DNA from: Theropithecus gelada
Lineage: Eukaryota; Chordata; Mammalia; Primates; Cercopithecidae
Direction: 5' to 3'
Assembly (NCBI RefSeq): GCF_003255815.1
Contig: NC_037674.1
Span: forward strand, 21,194,148 to 21,258,147
DNA length: 64,000 nt
Below are positions 1 to 10,387 of this stretch, in pieces; the first letter of the stretch is position 1; every line of letters starts with the position of its first letter. The notes under the pieces were generated by a model, which saw nothing but the letters and a program-made list of their open reading frames with translations, ran no database searches and was not told where the DNA came from. The position numbers and the translations under genes were made by a program.

Positions 1-153
1 GCAGCAGCTGACCAGTACCGATCGTCCGGCACTCCCCAGTGAGATGAACCCAGTACCTCAGTTGAAAATGCCGAAATCACCGGTCTTCTGTGTCGCTGGC
101 GCTGGGAGTTGAAGACTGGAGCTGCTCCTATTCGGCCATCTTGCTCCGCCCCC
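1..153 (-). mobile_element. L1PA-type L1, 5' UTR tip (cut by window edge)
   Basis: Read on the minus strand, this begins with the G-rich start and the AAGATGGCCGAATAG segment typical of young primate L1 5' UTRs, followed by recognisable early 5' UTR sequence up to the window edge. The element's 5' end lies at about 153 and its body runs leftwards out of the window. An intact 5' tip suggests a full-length or nearly full-length insertion, but that cannot be confirmed here. It interrupts an older sense L1 whose ORF2 sequence resumes at 154. Confidence 0.85.
133..143 (-). promoter_or_regulatory. YY1-type site of the L1 promoter
   Basis: The minus-strand sequence CAAGATGGCCG lies close to the L1 start. 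In human L1 a YY1 site at this position helps fix the transcription start (established for the family). The core is intact here. Activity is not shown by sequence alone. Confidence 0.6.
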
Positions 154-262
154 TGGGAAAAGATTTTCTATGCCAAGGGAAGCCGAACAAGAACAGAAGT
201 CACTATACTTATATCAGACAAAATGGATTTCAAGACAAAAACTCTAAGAAGGGATAAAAAAG
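154..262 (+). mobile_element. Older L1, ORF2 endonuclease region (left piece)
   Basis: Sense-strand L1 ORF2 sequence (the CTATACTTATATCAGAC region and what follows) starts exactly where the antisense L1PA tip ends, and breaks off at the THE1 LTR at 263. It resumes at 2873 in the same register of the L1 consensus. This makes it the host in which both the L1PA and the THE1 element landed. It has decayed and cannot encode a protein. Confidence 0.8.
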
Positions 263-612
263 TATATTAGTCTGTTTTCATGCTGCTAATAAAGACATAC
301 CCAAGACTGGGCAATTTACAAAAGGTTTAATGTACTTACAGGTCCACGTGGCTGGGGAAGTATCACAATCATGGCAGAAGGCAAGGAGGATCAAGTCACG
401 TCTTACGTGGATGGCAGCAGGCAAAGAGAGAAAGCTTGTGTAGGGGAACTCCTCTTTTTAAAGCCATCCTATCTTGTGAGACTTATTCACTATCATGAAA
501 ACAGCACAGGAAAGACTTGTCCCCATGATTCACTTACCTCCCACTGGGCCCTTCCTGTAGCACATGGGAATTCAAGATGAGATTTGGGTAGGGACACAGC
601 CAAATCATATCA
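263..612 (-). mobile_element. THE1/MaLR LTR (3' LTR of provirus 1)
   Basis: In reverse, this is a MaLR LTR: it ends (plus strand) with ...CCAAATCATATCA, the mirror of the TGATATGGTTTGG start, and begins with a decayed form of the ...GACTAATACA terminus. Length is 350 bp. It pairs with the LTR at 2209-2872 across a 1.6-kb internal region. The 5-bp flanks (AAAAG left, GAAGG right of the provirus) match poorly, so the target duplication is not convincing. Confidence 0.88.
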
Positions 613-2208
613 TTCTACTCCTGCCCCCTCCCAAATCTCACATTCTCACATTTCAAAACCGATCATGCCTCTCAACAGTCCCCCAAAGTCTTAACTCATT
701 TCAGCATTAACTCAAAAGTCCATAGTCCAAAGTCTCATTTGAGACAAGGCAAGTCCCTTCCATCTATGAGCCTGTAAAATCAAAAGCAGATTAGTTACTT
801 CCTAGATATAGTGGGGGTACAGGCATTGGATAAATACAGCCATTCCAAATGGGAGAAATTGGCCAGAACAAAGGGGCTACAGGCCCCATGCAAGTCCAAA
901 ATCCAGTGGGGCAGTCAAATCTTAAAGCTCCAAAATCATCTCCTTTGACTCCATGCCTCATATCCAGGTCATGCTGATGCAAGAGATGGGCTCCCACAGC
1001 TTTGGACAGCTCCACTCCTGTGGCTTTGCAGGGTATAGGCCCCTTTCTGGCTGCTATCATAAGCTGATGTTGAGTGTCTGTGGCTTTTCCAGGCACTGGG
1101 TACAACTACTATGTACTACTATTAGTACAGTGGATCTACTATTCTGGGATCTGAAGGATGGTGGCCCTCTTCTCACAGCTCCACTAGGTGGTGCCCCAGT
1201 AGGGACTCTGTGTGGGGGCTCCTACCCCACATTTCCCTTCTGCACTGCCCTAGCAGAGGTTCTCCATGAGGCTCCTACCCCTGTAGCAAACTCTTGCCTG
1301 GGCATCCAGGCATTTCCATACATCTTCTGAAATCTAGGCGGAGGTTCCCAAACCTTAATTCTTGACTTCTGTGCACTCACAGACTCAATACCATGTGGAA
1401 GCTGTCAAGACTTGGGGCTTCCACCATCTGAAGCAACGGCCTGAGCTGTACCTTGGCTCATTTTAGTCATGGCTGGAGTGACTGGGATGAAGGGCACCAA
1501 CTTTTTAGGCTGCACACAGCAGAGGGACCCTGGGCCTGGCCCATTAAACCATTTTTTCCTCCTAAATCTTCAGGCCTGTGATAAGGGTGGCTGCTACAAG
1601 GGTCTCTGACATGCCCTGGCGACATTTTCCCCATTGTCTTGGTTATTAAAATTCAGCTCCTTGTTACTTATATAAATTTCTGCAGGCAGCTTGAATTTCT
1701 CCTCAGAAAATGGAGGTTTCTTTCCTATTGCATTGTCAGGCTGAAAATTTTCCAAACTTTTATGTTCTGCTTCCCTTTTACAATGGAATGCCTTTAACAG
1801 CACCCAAGTCACCTATTAAATGCTTGACTGCTTAGAAATTTCTTCCACCACATACCCTAAATCATCTCTCTCAAGATCAAAGTTCCACAAATCTTTAGGG
1901 CAGGGGCAAAATGCCACCAGTCTCTTTGCTAAAACATAACAAGAGTCACCTTTGCTTCAGTTCCTAACAAGTTCCTCATCTCCATCTGATACCACCTCAG
2001 TCTGGACCTTATTGTTCTTATCATTATCAGCATTTTTGTCAGAGTCATTCAGCAAGTCTCTAGGAAGTTCCAAACGATCCCACATTTTCCTGTCTTCTTT
2101 TGAGCCCTCCAAACTGTTCCAACCTCTGCCTGTTACCCAGTTCCAAAGTCACTTCCACATTTTTGGGTATATTTTCAGCAACACCCCACTCTACTGGTAC
2201 CAATTTAC
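613..2208 (-). mobile_element. THE1 internal region (provirus 1)
   Basis: This stretch of about 1.6 kb between two matching LTRs reads, in reverse, as THE1 internal sequence. It shares extended similarity with the internal region at 51726-53327, for example the stretch around ATGCCTCATATCCAGGTCATG at 953 and its counterpart near 52062. THE1 elements are non-autonomous MaLR retroelements that retain only gag-like remnants. Only short broken frames remain and no coding capacity is seen. Confidence 0.87.
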
Positions 2209-2872
2209 TGTATTAGCCTGTTTTCACACTGCTAATAAAGACATACCCGGCCAGGCATGGTGGTTTGCACCTGTAATCCCAGCACTTTGGGAGGCCGAGA
2301 CTGGCAGATCATGAGGTCAGGAGATCAAGACCATCCTGGCTAACACGGTGAAATTCCATCTCAGCTAAAAAAAAAAGAAAAATACAAAAAATTAGCTGGG
2401 CGTGGTGGCAGGCGCCTGTAGCCCCAGCTACTCAGGAGGCTGAGGCAGAGGAATGGTGTGAACCCAGGAGGCAGAGTTTGCAGTGAGCTGAGATCATGCC
2501 ACTGTACTCTAGCTTGGGTGACAGAGCAAGACTCTGTCTCAAGAAAGAAAAGACATACCTAAGACTGGGCAATTTACAAAAGAAAGAAGTTTAATGGATT
2601 TACAGTTCCATGTGGCTGGGGAAGCCTCACAATCATGGTAGAAGGCAAGGGGGAGCAAATCATGTCTTACATGGATGGCAGCAGGCAAAGAGAGAGGGCC
2701 TGAGCAGGGGAACTCCTCTTTTTAAAACCATCAGATCTCATGGATTCACTATCACGAGAACAGCATGGGAAAGACTTGCCCCCCATGATTCAATTACTTC
2801 CCACTGGGTTCTTCCCACAACACGTGGAAATTCAGAATGAGATTTGGGTGGGGACACAGCCAAACCATATCA
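2209..2872 (-). mobile_element. THE1/MaLR LTR (5' LTR of provirus 1), split by Alu
   Basis: This is the partner of the LTR at 263-612. It begins (plus strand) TGTATTAGCCTG and ends ...CCAAACCATATCA. After removing the Alu and its duplicated target it is about 352 bp, matching the partner's 350 bp. The sense of the provirus is leftwards, so this copy would have held the promoter. Confidence 0.87.
2248..2548 (+). mobile_element. Alu (S-like) inserted in THE1 LTR
   Basis: A complete two-monomer Alu running from GGCCAGGCATGGTGG to a short tail ending in AAGAAAG. It is flanked by an 11-bp exact target duplication, AAAGACATACC, at 2237-2247 and 2549-2559. It is younger than the THE1 provirus it interrupts. 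Confidence 0.95.
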
Positions 2873-3555
2873 GAAGGTACCTATATAATGATAAGGGAGT
2901 CAATTCAGCCAGAGGATATAGAAATTTTAAATATATATGCACCCAACACTGGACCACCCAGATCCATAAAGCAAACACTATTAGAGCTAAAGAGAGAGAA
3001 AGGCCCCAACACAATAATAGCTGAAGACTTCAACACCCCACTTTCTGTGGACAGATCTTCCAAACAGAAAATCAACAAGGAAACATTGGACTTAATCTGC
3101 ACTACAGACCCAATGAATCTAACAGATATTTATAGAATATTCCATCTGATGGCTGCAGAATACAAATTCTTTTCCTCAGCACATTGATCATTCCTCAGCA
3201 GATGGATCATTTTCATGGATCATTTGTTTTGTGATCATATGTTAGGTCACAAAACAAATCCTAAAACATTAAAAAACTGGAATAATATCAAGCATCTTCT
3301 CTGACCACAATGGAATAAAACTAGAAAGAAATAAGAGGAATTTTGGAAACTATGCAAATACATATACATTAAACAATATACTCCTGAATGACCAGTGGGT
3401 CAATGAAGAAATTAAGAAGGAAATTGAAAAATTTCTTGAAACAAATGATAATGGAAACACAACATACCAAAGCCTATGGGATGCAGCAAAAGCAGTACTA
3501 AGAGGTAACTTTATAGCTATAAGTGCCTACATCAAAAAAGGACAAAAACAAATTT
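2873..3555 (+). mobile_element. Older L1, ORF2 endonuclease region (right piece)
   Basis: Sense L1 ORF2 resumes after THE1. A conserved endonuclease motif that is normally GDFNTP reads EDFNTP at 3023-3040. A local rearrangement at about 3181-3240 replaces the segment before the next endonuclease motif with a stretch holding four GATCAT copies. L1 similarity continues to about 3555 (GCCTACATCAAAAAAGGAC). Stops and frameshifts make it non-functional. Confidence 0.85.
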
Positions 3556-3557
3556 CC

Positions 3558-3841
3558 CGTTGAAATTTATTTGACATTGTAATAGTATTAAGAGGTGGGA
3601 GCCTTGAGGGCTGTACCCTTATTATTGGGATTAATGTCATTATAAAGTTTGAATTTGGCACTCTTTTTTTCTTTACACTTCTGCCTTCTACCATGAGATG
3701 ATACAGCAAGACCCTTTAAAGATGCCAGTGCCTTGATATTGGATTTCCCAGCCTCCAGAACTCTGAGCCAATAAATTTCTATTCTTTATAAATTACCCAG
3801 TCTATGGTACATTGTTATAGCAGCACAAATAGACTAAGACA
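3558..3841 (+). mobile_element. MST-type MaLR LTR, 5'-truncated
   Basis: Sense LTR sequence runs from GTTGAAATTTA through AGTATTAAGAGGTGGGAGCC, CCAGCCTCCAGAACTCTGAGC, the polyadenylation region (CAATAAATTTC) and the terminus AGCACAAATAGACTAAGACA. The first 20-40 bp are missing where it meets L1. It is a solo, decayed copy. Confidence 0.8.
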
Positions 3842-4424
3842 ATGTGTAAACATAGAAGAAAGAACTGTCTTGGGGTGGGAGTAAAAAAAGGAGGAAAGGG
3901 GATAAGATGGGCCACATCTTTTATATGACGAGTTTAAGTTGCTTGTAGGATGAACAAGTGTGGATCCAGGATGAAGTTGGATATCAAACTCAGAAGAATG
4001 ATCTGAGCTAGAAATATAGATTTTAGAATTATTAAATAAAAACATAATCAAAGACAGAGATTGGAACTAACAGGAACACTTCCAGAGAGAGGGTAAATAA
4101 TCAGAAAAGTAGCAAGGTTAGCGTGTGAAATAAATCATTTTAAGATGAGATGAAGAGAGGAGTGCCATTTTCAAACTGAAGAAGTAGTCAGGAAGGAAAG
4201 TAGAAAATGAGAAGAGGGAGTGCGACAGAGGCCAAAGGGACAAGAGCATCAAAGGATGGTGCTCAGGGGTCAAGAAGGATATGGAATGAAAATGTCTCCT
4301 GGACTTGACATTAAACAAATGTCAAGACAAGTGACTTGACGACTGTTGCTTATATTAGGTAGAGTAGCTTCGTTACTGTTCCAGAGAGAGATTCTTACTT
4401 GATCCTTAATTTGCATTCAAACAA
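3842..4424. other. Unassigned AT-rich sequence
   Basis: No repeat family or gene was recognised. Short open frames of up to about 78 codons are at chance level. The sequence is purine-rich on the plus strand around 4140-4290. Confidence 0.5.
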
Positions 4425-4640
4425 ATAATGTTTTATTTCAGTAAATATTTCTTGAATGCCTAGTCTGCCCTAGGCACTGGGGCTCCAAAGTATAGAACTC
4501 TGGCCTTAAGGAATTTACTGCTTCTCAATAAGCTTTTCCAGGGCAGGAATGTACTCTTCTGTCTTCTGAACTGTCCTCAGGACTGGCCAAGAACAGGTGC
4601 ACACATGCAGGCACTTGGGATGCAAATACATGTTGATCGT
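4425..4640 (+). repeat. Degenerate L2 (3' region)
   Basis: TATTTCTTGAATGCCTAGTCTGCC followed by TAGGCACTGGGG and later CAGGGCAGGAATGTACTC resemble the L2 3' end (tattgagtgcctactatgtgccagg...). It is old and patchy and the boundaries are approximate. Confidence 0.5.
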
Positions 4641-5796
4641 AGGAACTGATTCTCTGATCTTCTAGAGTATTCTATCTGTTAGTTGAGACAAATAATTAAA
4701 CTGTACTACCAAATTTTAAGTACCCTAATAGAAGTTTTGAGAACTTCTCTTGTCATGTGAGACTATGGAGAATGTCATATGGGGAACATTCATTGAGCTT
4801 CCAGTATATACCAACACAAAGTAACAGTGTGACTTATATATTGTGCTTCTGTTTTAGGGAATCAGCTCCAGCTTGTGAGTATAGGCTATTGGGATATAGG
4901 GGATAACCATGTGGGAATAGACTGACTTCTCATGGCTGCTGTCTAGTTAGGGCGTGGGAGTACATTCCTTTAATATCCTGTGAGTTTTAGAAAAAAACAC
5001 TTTACAGAGTGAGATGGGTTGAGGGTGGTTACGGAGGATAGGTGGCATTGTGCAGTATCAAGTCCAAATGCAGCTGGTAAGTTTCCATTGCCTCACTGCT
5101 ACATTTCAAAGTTAACTGCTTCTTTGGGAAACAGACTTCACTTTGCTTGAAGTGAAGCTGGAGGAGATAGACTTTGTCAGGACCTAACTGGTAGGCAAAG
5201 TGTGCAGACTCCAAGTTCTAGGAAGCAGGTGTTGGTGTGAAGTGGCAGAGGGGGTGCAGAATCTCACTGAACAGCTTTGGCTGTTTGCACGAGGTTTAGA
5301 TTTACAAGTGTTTTTCTCTTAGGGGGCATCTGGAGGAGAATCCTACTGTGTGAAAGTCACTCTAAATGTTTCAGACTGAACAGCCTGTAACTGGCCTGGG
5401 AAGCCACACTTGCTCTTTGGCAAGTTTGGAGGTTGTTCCTGGGCCCTTTATGCTAAGATGGGATGGCTGGCTATGAAGCCGATAGTCGTCTCTGCCATGT
5501 ACAAAAACACTACATCTTAGGGTTGAAATAGCAGCATATGAGTATCTTTATACACAATCACTCTGTTTCTTTGAAGGGGAAGTCATTCAATGTATGCCAA
5601 AGCACAAATTTGGAAGGCGATTTGATCTAACACATAGAATGTTTACAAAATTTATTTCCATATATCTGGAGATCAAAGAGGCATATAATGCTGTACTCTC
5701 AAGAAAAACATAGCCGGGTCATGGAGATGATATGTAAAAGAAGTAAGTCTAGTCCAATGAGTACATAAGGTATTTTTTGTGGTTGTCGTTGTTGTT
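4641..5796. other. Unassigned, apparently unique sequence
   Basis: No repeat, RNA gene or coding signature was recognised. The longest open frames are about 60 codons. Confidence 0.5.
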
Positions 5797-6093
5797 GTTT
5801 TTTTCTTTTGGAGACAGAGTTTCACTCTGTCACCCAGGCTGGAGTGCAGTGGTGCAATCTCGGCTCATTGCAACCTCTGCCTCTTGGGTTCAAGCAATTC
5901 TCGTGCGTCAGCCTCCCAAGTAGCTGGGATTACAATTGTGTGCCAGTACTTCTGGCTGACTTTTTGTATTTTTAGTAGAGACAGGGTTTCACTATGTTGC
6001 CCAGGCTGGTCTCGAACTCCTGAGTTCAGGCAATCCACCCACCTCAGCCTTCTAAAGTGCTAGGATTACAGTTATGAGCCACCGCACCCAGCA
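5797..6093 (-). mobile_element. Alu (antisense)
   Basis: A T-rich tail leads into GGAGACAGAGTTTCACTCTG and the reverse complement of both Alu monomers, ending at ...GAGCCACCGCACCCAGC. The 94-codon open frame across it is the familiar antisense-Alu translation and is not a gene. With the plus-strand Alu at 6281 it forms an inverted pair. Confidence 0.95.
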
Positions 6094-6280
6094 CCAGTGA
6101 GTTTTCGGAAACCTAAGAGAGCAGTTGCTGCCTCTGTGGACTGTATTTGGGGAGGAGGTAGTCAGAGGGGGTACAGAGGAGGCTGCATCAGTGCTGGCCT
6201 TGAAGGATGAGCAGAGACTCACGGCAGGTGGCAGCACTGGAAAGAAGCACAGTAACAGAGGGACTGAAAACTGATGATGC

Positions 6281-6567
6281 GGCCAGGTGTGGTGGCTCAC
6301 ACCTGTAATCCCAGCACTTTGGGAAGCCGACACAGGCAGCTCACAAGGTCAGGAGATCAAGACCATCCTCGCTAACACGGTGAAACCCCATCTCTACTAA
6401 AAATACAAAAAAATTAGCCAGGCTTGGTGGCGGATTCCTGTAGTCCCAGCTACTCGGGAGGCTGAGGCAGGAGAATGGAGTCAACCCAGGAGGCGGAGGT
6501 TGCAGTGAGCCGAGATTGTGCCACTGCGCTCCAGCCTGGGTGACACAGCAAGACTCCATCTCAATTA
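6281..6567 (+). mobile_element. Alu (sense) with 14-bp target duplication
   Basis: Runs from GGCCAGGTGTGGTGG to CTCCATCTCAATT. The target duplication AAAACTGATGATGC is exact at 6267-6280 and 6568-6581. The A tail is almost absent, which is unusual next to so clean a duplication and suggests tail loss. Confidence 0.95.
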
Positions 6568-6649
6568 AAAACTGATGATGCCCAAATAGGACTGACGTAG
6601 GCAGCTCTGTTTGGGGAATTTAGTCCTAAGAAATACATTCAATATTTGG

Positions 6650-6840
6650 AGGCATAAACTTGAACTATTGGACTAGAAGAGACCTCACTTGGGGTCATGC
6701 ATTTCAACCTGTCAGTGAACAAGTAAGGAAACTAGTTGAGGGTCAGAGAGGTGGCAGCCACAAACTCACTGCAAGGTCTTGGGCCTGTTTTGGGATTTGA
6801 AGCAGTTCTTCACTTCCAGTGCTTTCCCTAGTATAGTTGC
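6650..6840 (-). repeat. Possible MIR-class relic
   Basis: GGAAACTAGTTGAGGGTCAGAGAGG followed by a GATTTGAAGC stretch and TCCAGTGCTTTCCCTA resembles a decayed antisense MIR (gaggaaactgaggcccagagagg...). The match is weak. Confidence 0.35.
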
Positions 6841-6940
6841 TGCCTTCAGTCTCTCTGCCACATCTTTAACCTTAATCATTACTCACTCATGAAGAATGTA
6901 AACATTTAAACAAATTCCAATATTCATGGACTACCAATAC

Positions 6941-8260
6941 TGTTACAGGATCTCTGGGGTATCAATTTTTCTGGCCAGAAACCTCTGTGGCCATGAGGCC
7001 TTTGCCTGAGTTCTTGTCCCGCATCCAGGAAGAATGAGGTATGAGGTGCACAGACAAGTGAGGGGTGAAGAAGAAGAGTTTTATTTAGTGTTAGAATAGC
7101 TCAGAGGAGTGGGTAGCTCCTCTCTGTAGGCAGGTTGTCTGTTCAGCATTCAGCTCTTAGCAGGGAGGAGGCCCTGGGGAGGGTGGCTCTTCTCCACAAG
7201 CAAGTCAGAGTCTCTGCAAGTCTCTGAAGCTCTCAGCAGAGAGGCCGTCCCATCGTCTCCAGCTGTCAGCAGTGAGGATACTCCAGTCTACAGCTGGTCG
7301 TCCTGTCTCGTAGTCTCTCTGTCTCTTCATCCTCTGGCTGCCCTCTGGCTAAGCCCAGGGCTTTTATGAACCTCAGAGGGAAGGAAGTGCATGTGGATTG
7401 GTCCATAGGTGGCCATGGGTGGGTTGGAAGAGGCACCAGGAGTTCCCACTCCAGTTAGCAGGACTGGTAGTCTAGTCTTCAGCTTTCAGGCCCTCCCTGG
7501 CCTGAAAGTGGGGCCTTACTGGGGACCCTGCCCCCTTCCACCCAGGGCTCTATCTGCCTCTGACTCCTATTCACGGCTCTGGGGCTTGGCCCCAACCCCG
7601 CTCTGAGATTGGAGCAGGTGCTAGGAGCAGAGAGAGGCCAGGCAGTGGGAGCAGACACCCCCGAACCTGCAGGGACTGGGAGGTGGGGGATCCTTCCGGG
7701 GCACCAGAGGGTGCAGGTTGCAGAGACACCCCAGTCCTGTGCCCGGGAGGGTGGGTGCAGCTACACCCTGGAGCTCTCACCTGGCCAACTCGGAAGGGGC
7801 AGGGCTCCTGCTTGTCCTCAGTTCCTGCCAGCTTCCTGGAGCTGGAGGCCCAGGTCTGTAGGCTGCAGGTGCTGCGGCTGCAGCTGCACCTGGAAGTGCA
7901 GATCTTGCCTGTTCCCAGTGCCCCCAAGAGCACAGGGAGGCTGGGATCCACAACTGCAGGTTGGGCAGCTCCTGTCTGCTCCCTAGAGCAGGAGGCCTGG
8001 GTCTGCAGCTGAGGTTTGAGCAGCTGCAGTGGCATGGGGAGCTCCTGTCTCAACTCAGAAGGGATGGGGCTCCCACTGGCTCCAGGGAGTGTGCGGCCCC
8101 AGCTGTGCCTCCCTGCTGTCACTGGTGTGATGACAGCAGCCACTACCATCAATACCACTGGCAAAGTAGTATGGGGCAAAACCTGCCCTTTTAGTCCATG
8201 GACACCGCATATTGAACCCAAGATTGATTCCAGCTCAACTGCAGTTACTTTAAGGAGGAT
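6941..8260 (-). mobile_element. Probable long ERV1-type LTR, subfamily unassigned
   Basis: The plus strand begins TGTTACAGGATCTC. In reverse this gives a TGTAACA terminus preceded by a segment resembling an ERV1 U5 (CCTCATTCTTCCTGGATGCG) and, further in, AAATAAAACTC, a plausible polyadenylation signal near 7078-7085. The interior (7480-8110) is GC-rich with loosely repeated CTGCAG/GGAGCTCC-containing units and holds a 237-codon minus-strand open frame (7571-8284), which looks like low-complexity LTR sequence and not a gene. Long GC-rich LTRs of the MER52 kind are one candidate. The right boundary is uncertain. Confidence 0.4.
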
Positions 8261-9524
8261 TCTGCTGAATGAAATCCAACTCAAGAAATGTTTATTGAAT
8301 CTACACTATGTGTGAGGCCCAAAGAAAATCACAGCCTTCATTTCAGGACCAGCATGGAAACTGCTACAACTTTGTGTTTGTGTTGGGGCAGCCTTGACAA
8401 TTCTGCATGTGCTGTGTGCTGATATCCAACCCAGAATGATGCTTATCACAATATGCTTTGTTTGTGGAGGCGTATGATTGACATATCTTTGAATTTCTGT
8501 GAAGCTAATGTGGGTTAAATAATGGCAGCCTTTTCCAGGTGCCTGGCTCATCTCTGTGTTTTTGCACTCCTGAGGGGATTCTGTCCACACTGGGTAATGT
8601 GCTGGCTCTTGTGAGTGGCAAAAAACATTCAGACAGAGTTGCTGGGTGGGTCTCCTTCCACCAAGGGTCACCGTCAAGCAGTTGCCCGTGGCTAAATGTG
8701 CAGAGATCAGTAACAGTTTGTCTGTTAAGGGTCAGAATTTGCTTCTATTTGTTTCTATCATGTTTATTTACCACTCTAGGAGCTCACCTATTTGTTTTTC
8801 TCTCAGCCAAATCTTGGTGCTATTCTTCTTTTCTTGAGGACGTAGCTTAGAATGCTAACTGGGTAGTATTAAAGCCAAGGACCATCAGAAACACACCTGG
8901 AGTGAAAACAAAAAGGTGGGTTTATGGGGTAGCAAGGAAGAACACATTGGAGATGAACTGTGGGGGCCTCCTTACAGGATTCAGGCTGACGCAGGATGAT
9001 TTTCACGAGGGGTTAGGAGAGCAGAGGCTGGTTTCGGGTTGGGTTGTGTCAAGAGGGAGGGTCAATTTGGTGACCAGGTGTCTTAATACATTTTATCAAA
9101 GAGGCTGATGGATGAACGCTGGGCTAGGAGAAGTCACTTGTGTTAGTCAGAGGAGGGGATGTTTTGTGATTGTTGAGGTTGTGGAGTGGCCATGTCTCTG
9201 TCTTTTTCCAAACACAGCAGCAGCGGCCATGTCTGAGCATTGTTCAGATTCACTGTTTATGTTCAGTTGGGAACATCATTGTCTGGCTGCTGGTGGGGCC
9301 ATTTTTAATTTTCTTAGAAGCTTCCTCATTTGTAAAATGAGAGGACTGTGTAAGAACAGTGATTTCAAGCTGCTCCCCAAAGGTCTAGGAGCTTTGGGGG
9401 CCACTGTAGATACCATGGGGAGGCAGAGTGGGCAGGGCTGTTGGCCCTCTTGCTCCCCTCTCAACAGAGCAGGTATGCTTTTCCAGTTTTACCTTTTGGG
9501 GTTCTGTGTTAAACCAAATTTTGT
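8261..9524. other. Mostly unassigned sequence, possible L2 scrap
   Basis: ATGTTTATTGAATCTACACTATG at about 8288-8310 resembles a short L2 piece. The rest, including a G-rich stretch at 8880-9130, was not recognised. Open frames up to 160 codons (9112-9594 plus) run into the antisense L1 and show no domain. Confidence 0.45.
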
Positions 9525-10039
9525 TTATCTTTTAAACCTTTATTTTAGAATTGGGGGTACATATGCAGGTTTGTTACATGGGTATATCGTGTGATGCTGA
9601 GGTTTGGAATACCAATGAAACTGACACCCAGATAGAGAGCATAGCACTCAATAGGTAGGCTGTTTCCAGCTCATCCTCCCCTCCTTTCTTCCCCTCTCTT
9701 GTATTCCCCAATGTCTATTGTTCCCACTTTTATGTCCATGTGTACCCACTTATAAGTGAGAACATGTGGTATTTGGTTTTCTCTTTCTGTGTTAGTTTGG
9801 TTAGGATAATGGTTTCCAGCTGCATCCATGTTGGGGCGAAGGACATGACTTCATCCTTTTTCATTGCTGTGTAGTATTCCATGGTATATATGTACCACAT
9901 TTTCTTTATTCAATCCACCACCATTGACGGGCATTTAGGTTGATTTCGTGTCTTTGCCATTGTGAATAGTGCTGCAATGAACATATGGGCACATTTTTTT
10001 TTTTTTAGAACTGTTTATTTCCCTTGGGGTATATACCCA
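9525..10039 (-). mobile_element. L1 3' end (antisense), part 1
   Basis: Reverse complement of the L1 3' region: the stretches GCAGGTTTGTTACATGGGTA, GTGAGAACATGTGGTATTTGG and GCTGCATCCATGTTGG, in order. It is interrupted by the LTR at 10040 and resumes at 10388. A 14-T run lies at about 9993-10006. Confidence 0.9.
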
Positions 10040-10387
10040 GGTAGAAGGACATTGTTGCATTGCTGTGAAGAAATACTGACATGATGCCAGCATCTTCTCA
10101 GCTTCTGTGAGGGCCTCAGAGAGTTTTTCCTCATAGCAGAAGGTGAAGTGGGAGCAGACACATCCCATGGTAAGAGCAGGAGTGAGAGGGAGAGGAGGAA
10201 GTGCCATATACGTTTAAACATCCAGAGCTCATGTGAATTCACAGTGAATCACCAAGCGGATGGTGCTAAGGCATCCATGAGGGATCCGCCCCCATGACCC
10301 AGTTACCTCCCATCCGGCCCCACCTCCAATATTGGGGATCACATTTCAACATGAGATTTGGGTGGGACAAATATCCAAACCATATCA
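10040..10387 (-). mobile_element. MST/THE1-type solo LTR nested in L1
   Basis: The plus-strand end ...GGGACAAATATCCAAACCATATCA is the mirror of a MaLR LTR start. The other end is decayed. Length is 348 bp. Flanking pentamers ACCCA (10035-10039) and CCCCA (10388-10392) agree at 4 of 5 positions and fit a MaLR 5-bp target duplication. L1 similarity is continuous across the insertion. Short minus-strand frames inside are not genes. Confidence 0.8.

Noticed and set aside
2837..3187. 116-codon frame with endonuclease-like sequence
   Set aside because: A real relic of L1 ORF2 but not a gene. The frame starts inside the THE1 LTR and ends at a rearrangement.
5779..6559. Protein-like frames such as ...SPRLECSGAISAHCNL...
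   Set aside because: Classic translations of antisense Alu. The same appears at the other antisense Alus (12133, 16551, 21578, 23726, 30898, 31367).
7571..8284. 237-codon minus-strand open frame
   Set aside because: Lies in a GC-rich LTR-like block with repeated units. No domain, and overlapping frames on the other strand are also open, as expected from composition.
9991..10006. T run as the tail of an antisense retroposed sequence
   Set aside because: L1 similarity continues on both sides, so it is an expansion inside L1 and no separate insertion.
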